Shown piece by piece: positions 4,685-5,379 of a stretch of DNA of 5,379 nt. The position numbers and the translations under genes are program-made. The stretch comes from Solirubrobacterales bacterium. GTDB lineage: Bacteria; Actinomycetota; Thermoleophilia; Solirubrobacterales; Solirubrobacteraceae. Position 1 is the first letter of the stretch, and each line of letters begins with the position of its first letter. Location: assembly GCA_003151895.1 (NCBI GenBank), contig PLYX01000072.1:2004-7382 (forward strand), written 5' to 3'. The notes below the pieces were generated by a model. It was not told where the DNA came from, did no database searches, and worked only from the letters and a program-made list of their open reading frames with translations.

Positions 4685-5379
4685 ATGGGCGTCGAAACGC
4701 TTGCCAACCACATGGAACGACCCCTCGGGCGTGGTCACGTGCCCGCGGATGCGTGCACCGGCGCGGCGGGAGGGGCCGCGTGCGGTGACTTGATCCGCGT
4801 GTCGGTGGCGGTCGATCGACACAGCCCCGACGGACGGATCGTGGACGCCGGCTTCGACGCCGGCGGCTGCGGAGCGGCGATCGCGGCGGGCAGCGCCACG
4901 GTGGAGCTCGTGCGCGGCGGGAGCCTGCTGGCGGCGGCGCGAGTCGGCGCGCCGGAGATCGCCGAGGAGCTCGGTGGTTTGAGCCCCGCCAAGTATCACG
5001 CCGCCGATCTCGCCGCCGACGCGCTGCACAGGGCGCTCGGGTGGGCTGCACGCGAACGTGCGACGCTCGCGCCCTCGCGCTCGCGAGCGCTCGTGGCGAT
5101 GAGCGGCGGGGTCGACAGCGCCGTGGCTGCGCTGCTCGTCGCCGAGGGCGGGCGGGAGACGGTGGCGGTGACGCTCGAGCTGTGGTCTGACCCGGAGAAC
5201 GACGGCGAGCGCAGCTGCTGCTCGGCGCAGGCGGTGCGCTCGGCGCGCGAGATAGCCCACGGGATGGGGATGGCGCACTTCTCGATCGACCTGCGCGAGG
5301 AGTTTCGAGCCGGCGTGGTGGACGGCTGGGTCGCAGATCACGCGGCGGGCCTCACGCCCAACCCGTGTGTGCGCTGCAA
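4685..5379 (+). CDS. mnmA: IscU/NifU-like domain fused to tRNA 2-thiouridylase MnmA (3' end cut off)
   Basis: 231 complete codons are visible before the window ends. Residues about 3-120 resemble the IscU/NifU-N iron-sulfur scaffold: VETLANHMERPLGRG matches its first helix, then ACGD (C33, D35), GGCGAAIAAGS (C62) and AKYHAADLAADAL (H105). The third IscU cysteine, after this histidine, is A106, and there is an unusual extra C24. A short linker (about 121-133) leads into MnmA, which thiolates U34 of the Lys, Glu and Gln tRNAs. Its PP-loop is SGGVDS (140-145), followed by ERSCCSAQAVRSAREIA (175-191) and LTPNPCVRC (223-231), where C231 corresponds to the catalytic cysteine and C228 gives a CXXC motif. 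The ATG is chosen because the scaffold fold begins right there. An in-frame GTG at 4622 with GGGAG upstream would add 21 unrelated residues. The fused domain may supply a cluster or sulfur to the enzyme. Confidence 0.9.
   Translation, partial: MGVETLANHMERPLGRGHVPADACTGAAGGAACGDLIRVSVAVDRHSPDGRIVDAGFDAGGCGAAIAAGSATVELVRGGSLLAAARVGAPEIAEELGGLSPAKYHAADLAADALHRALGWAARERATLAPSRSRALVAMSGGVDSAVAALLVAEGGRETVAVTLELWSDPENDGERSCCSAQAVRSAREIAHGMGMAHFSIDLREEFRAGVVDGWVADHAAGLTPNPCVRC

Noticed and set aside
5077..5090. 14-bp palindrome GCGCTCGCGAGCGC at the IscU-MnmA junction, considered as a fusion scar
   Set aside because: Short CG-rich palindromes are frequent in such sequence, and no direct repeat or insertion remnant flanks it.
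4565..5341. 258-codon minus-strand open frame opposite the IscU-MnmA gene
   Set aside because: The plus strand has clear IscU and MnmA motifs across the whole span, and the antisense product has none.

Overview
This is a GC-rich stretch of ordinary chromosome. The organism is probably an actinobacterium, and the gene set suggests a deep-branching lineage such as Thermoleophilia/Solirubrobacterales. The grounds are the composition, TAAACT-type -10 elements, sparse Shine-Dalgarno sites, an apparently leaderless gene, and a metallo-hydrolase gene coupled to hisS as in Mycobacterium (glyoxalase II-like gene next to hisS). The lineage is an inference, since no 16S or marker search was possible. 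No mobile element, CRISPR array or phage gene is visible.

Layout. Positions 1-40 (minus strand) hold the 5' part of a CAU-anticodon tRNA, most likely elongator tRNA-Met, running off the left edge. All proteins are on the plus strand: a formiminotransferase-family protein (113-1054); a small basic two-helix membrane protein (1115-1498); a glyoxalase II/YcbL-like metallo-beta-lactamase-fold hydrolase (1498-2331); histidyl-tRNA synthetase hisS (2328-3605); a membrane-anchored thioredoxin-fold protein without the active-site cysteines (3738-4568); and the start of a fusion protein joining an IscU/NifU-like scaffold domain to the tRNA 2-thiouridylase MnmA (4685 to the right edge).

The genes at 1115-3605 form a tight unit. 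The membrane protein and hydrolase overlap by one base (TGATG), and the hydrolase and hisS overlap by four (TTGA). hisS therefore starts with TTG and is probably translated by coupling. Possible promoters are a TAAACT -10 before the tRNA, an almost identical element 10 bases before the mnmA ATG, and an ECF-type GGAAC-N19-GTT pair before the thioredoxin-like gene.

Much of the window concerns translation: a tRNA, a tRNA synthetase and a tRNA-modifying enzyme. The most notable items are the IscU-MnmA fusion, in which the third IscU cysteine is alanine and an extra cysteine is present; the cysteine-less thioredoxin domain; and a His-codon-bearing 18-bp triplet repeat at the end of the hydrolase gene, immediately before hisS.
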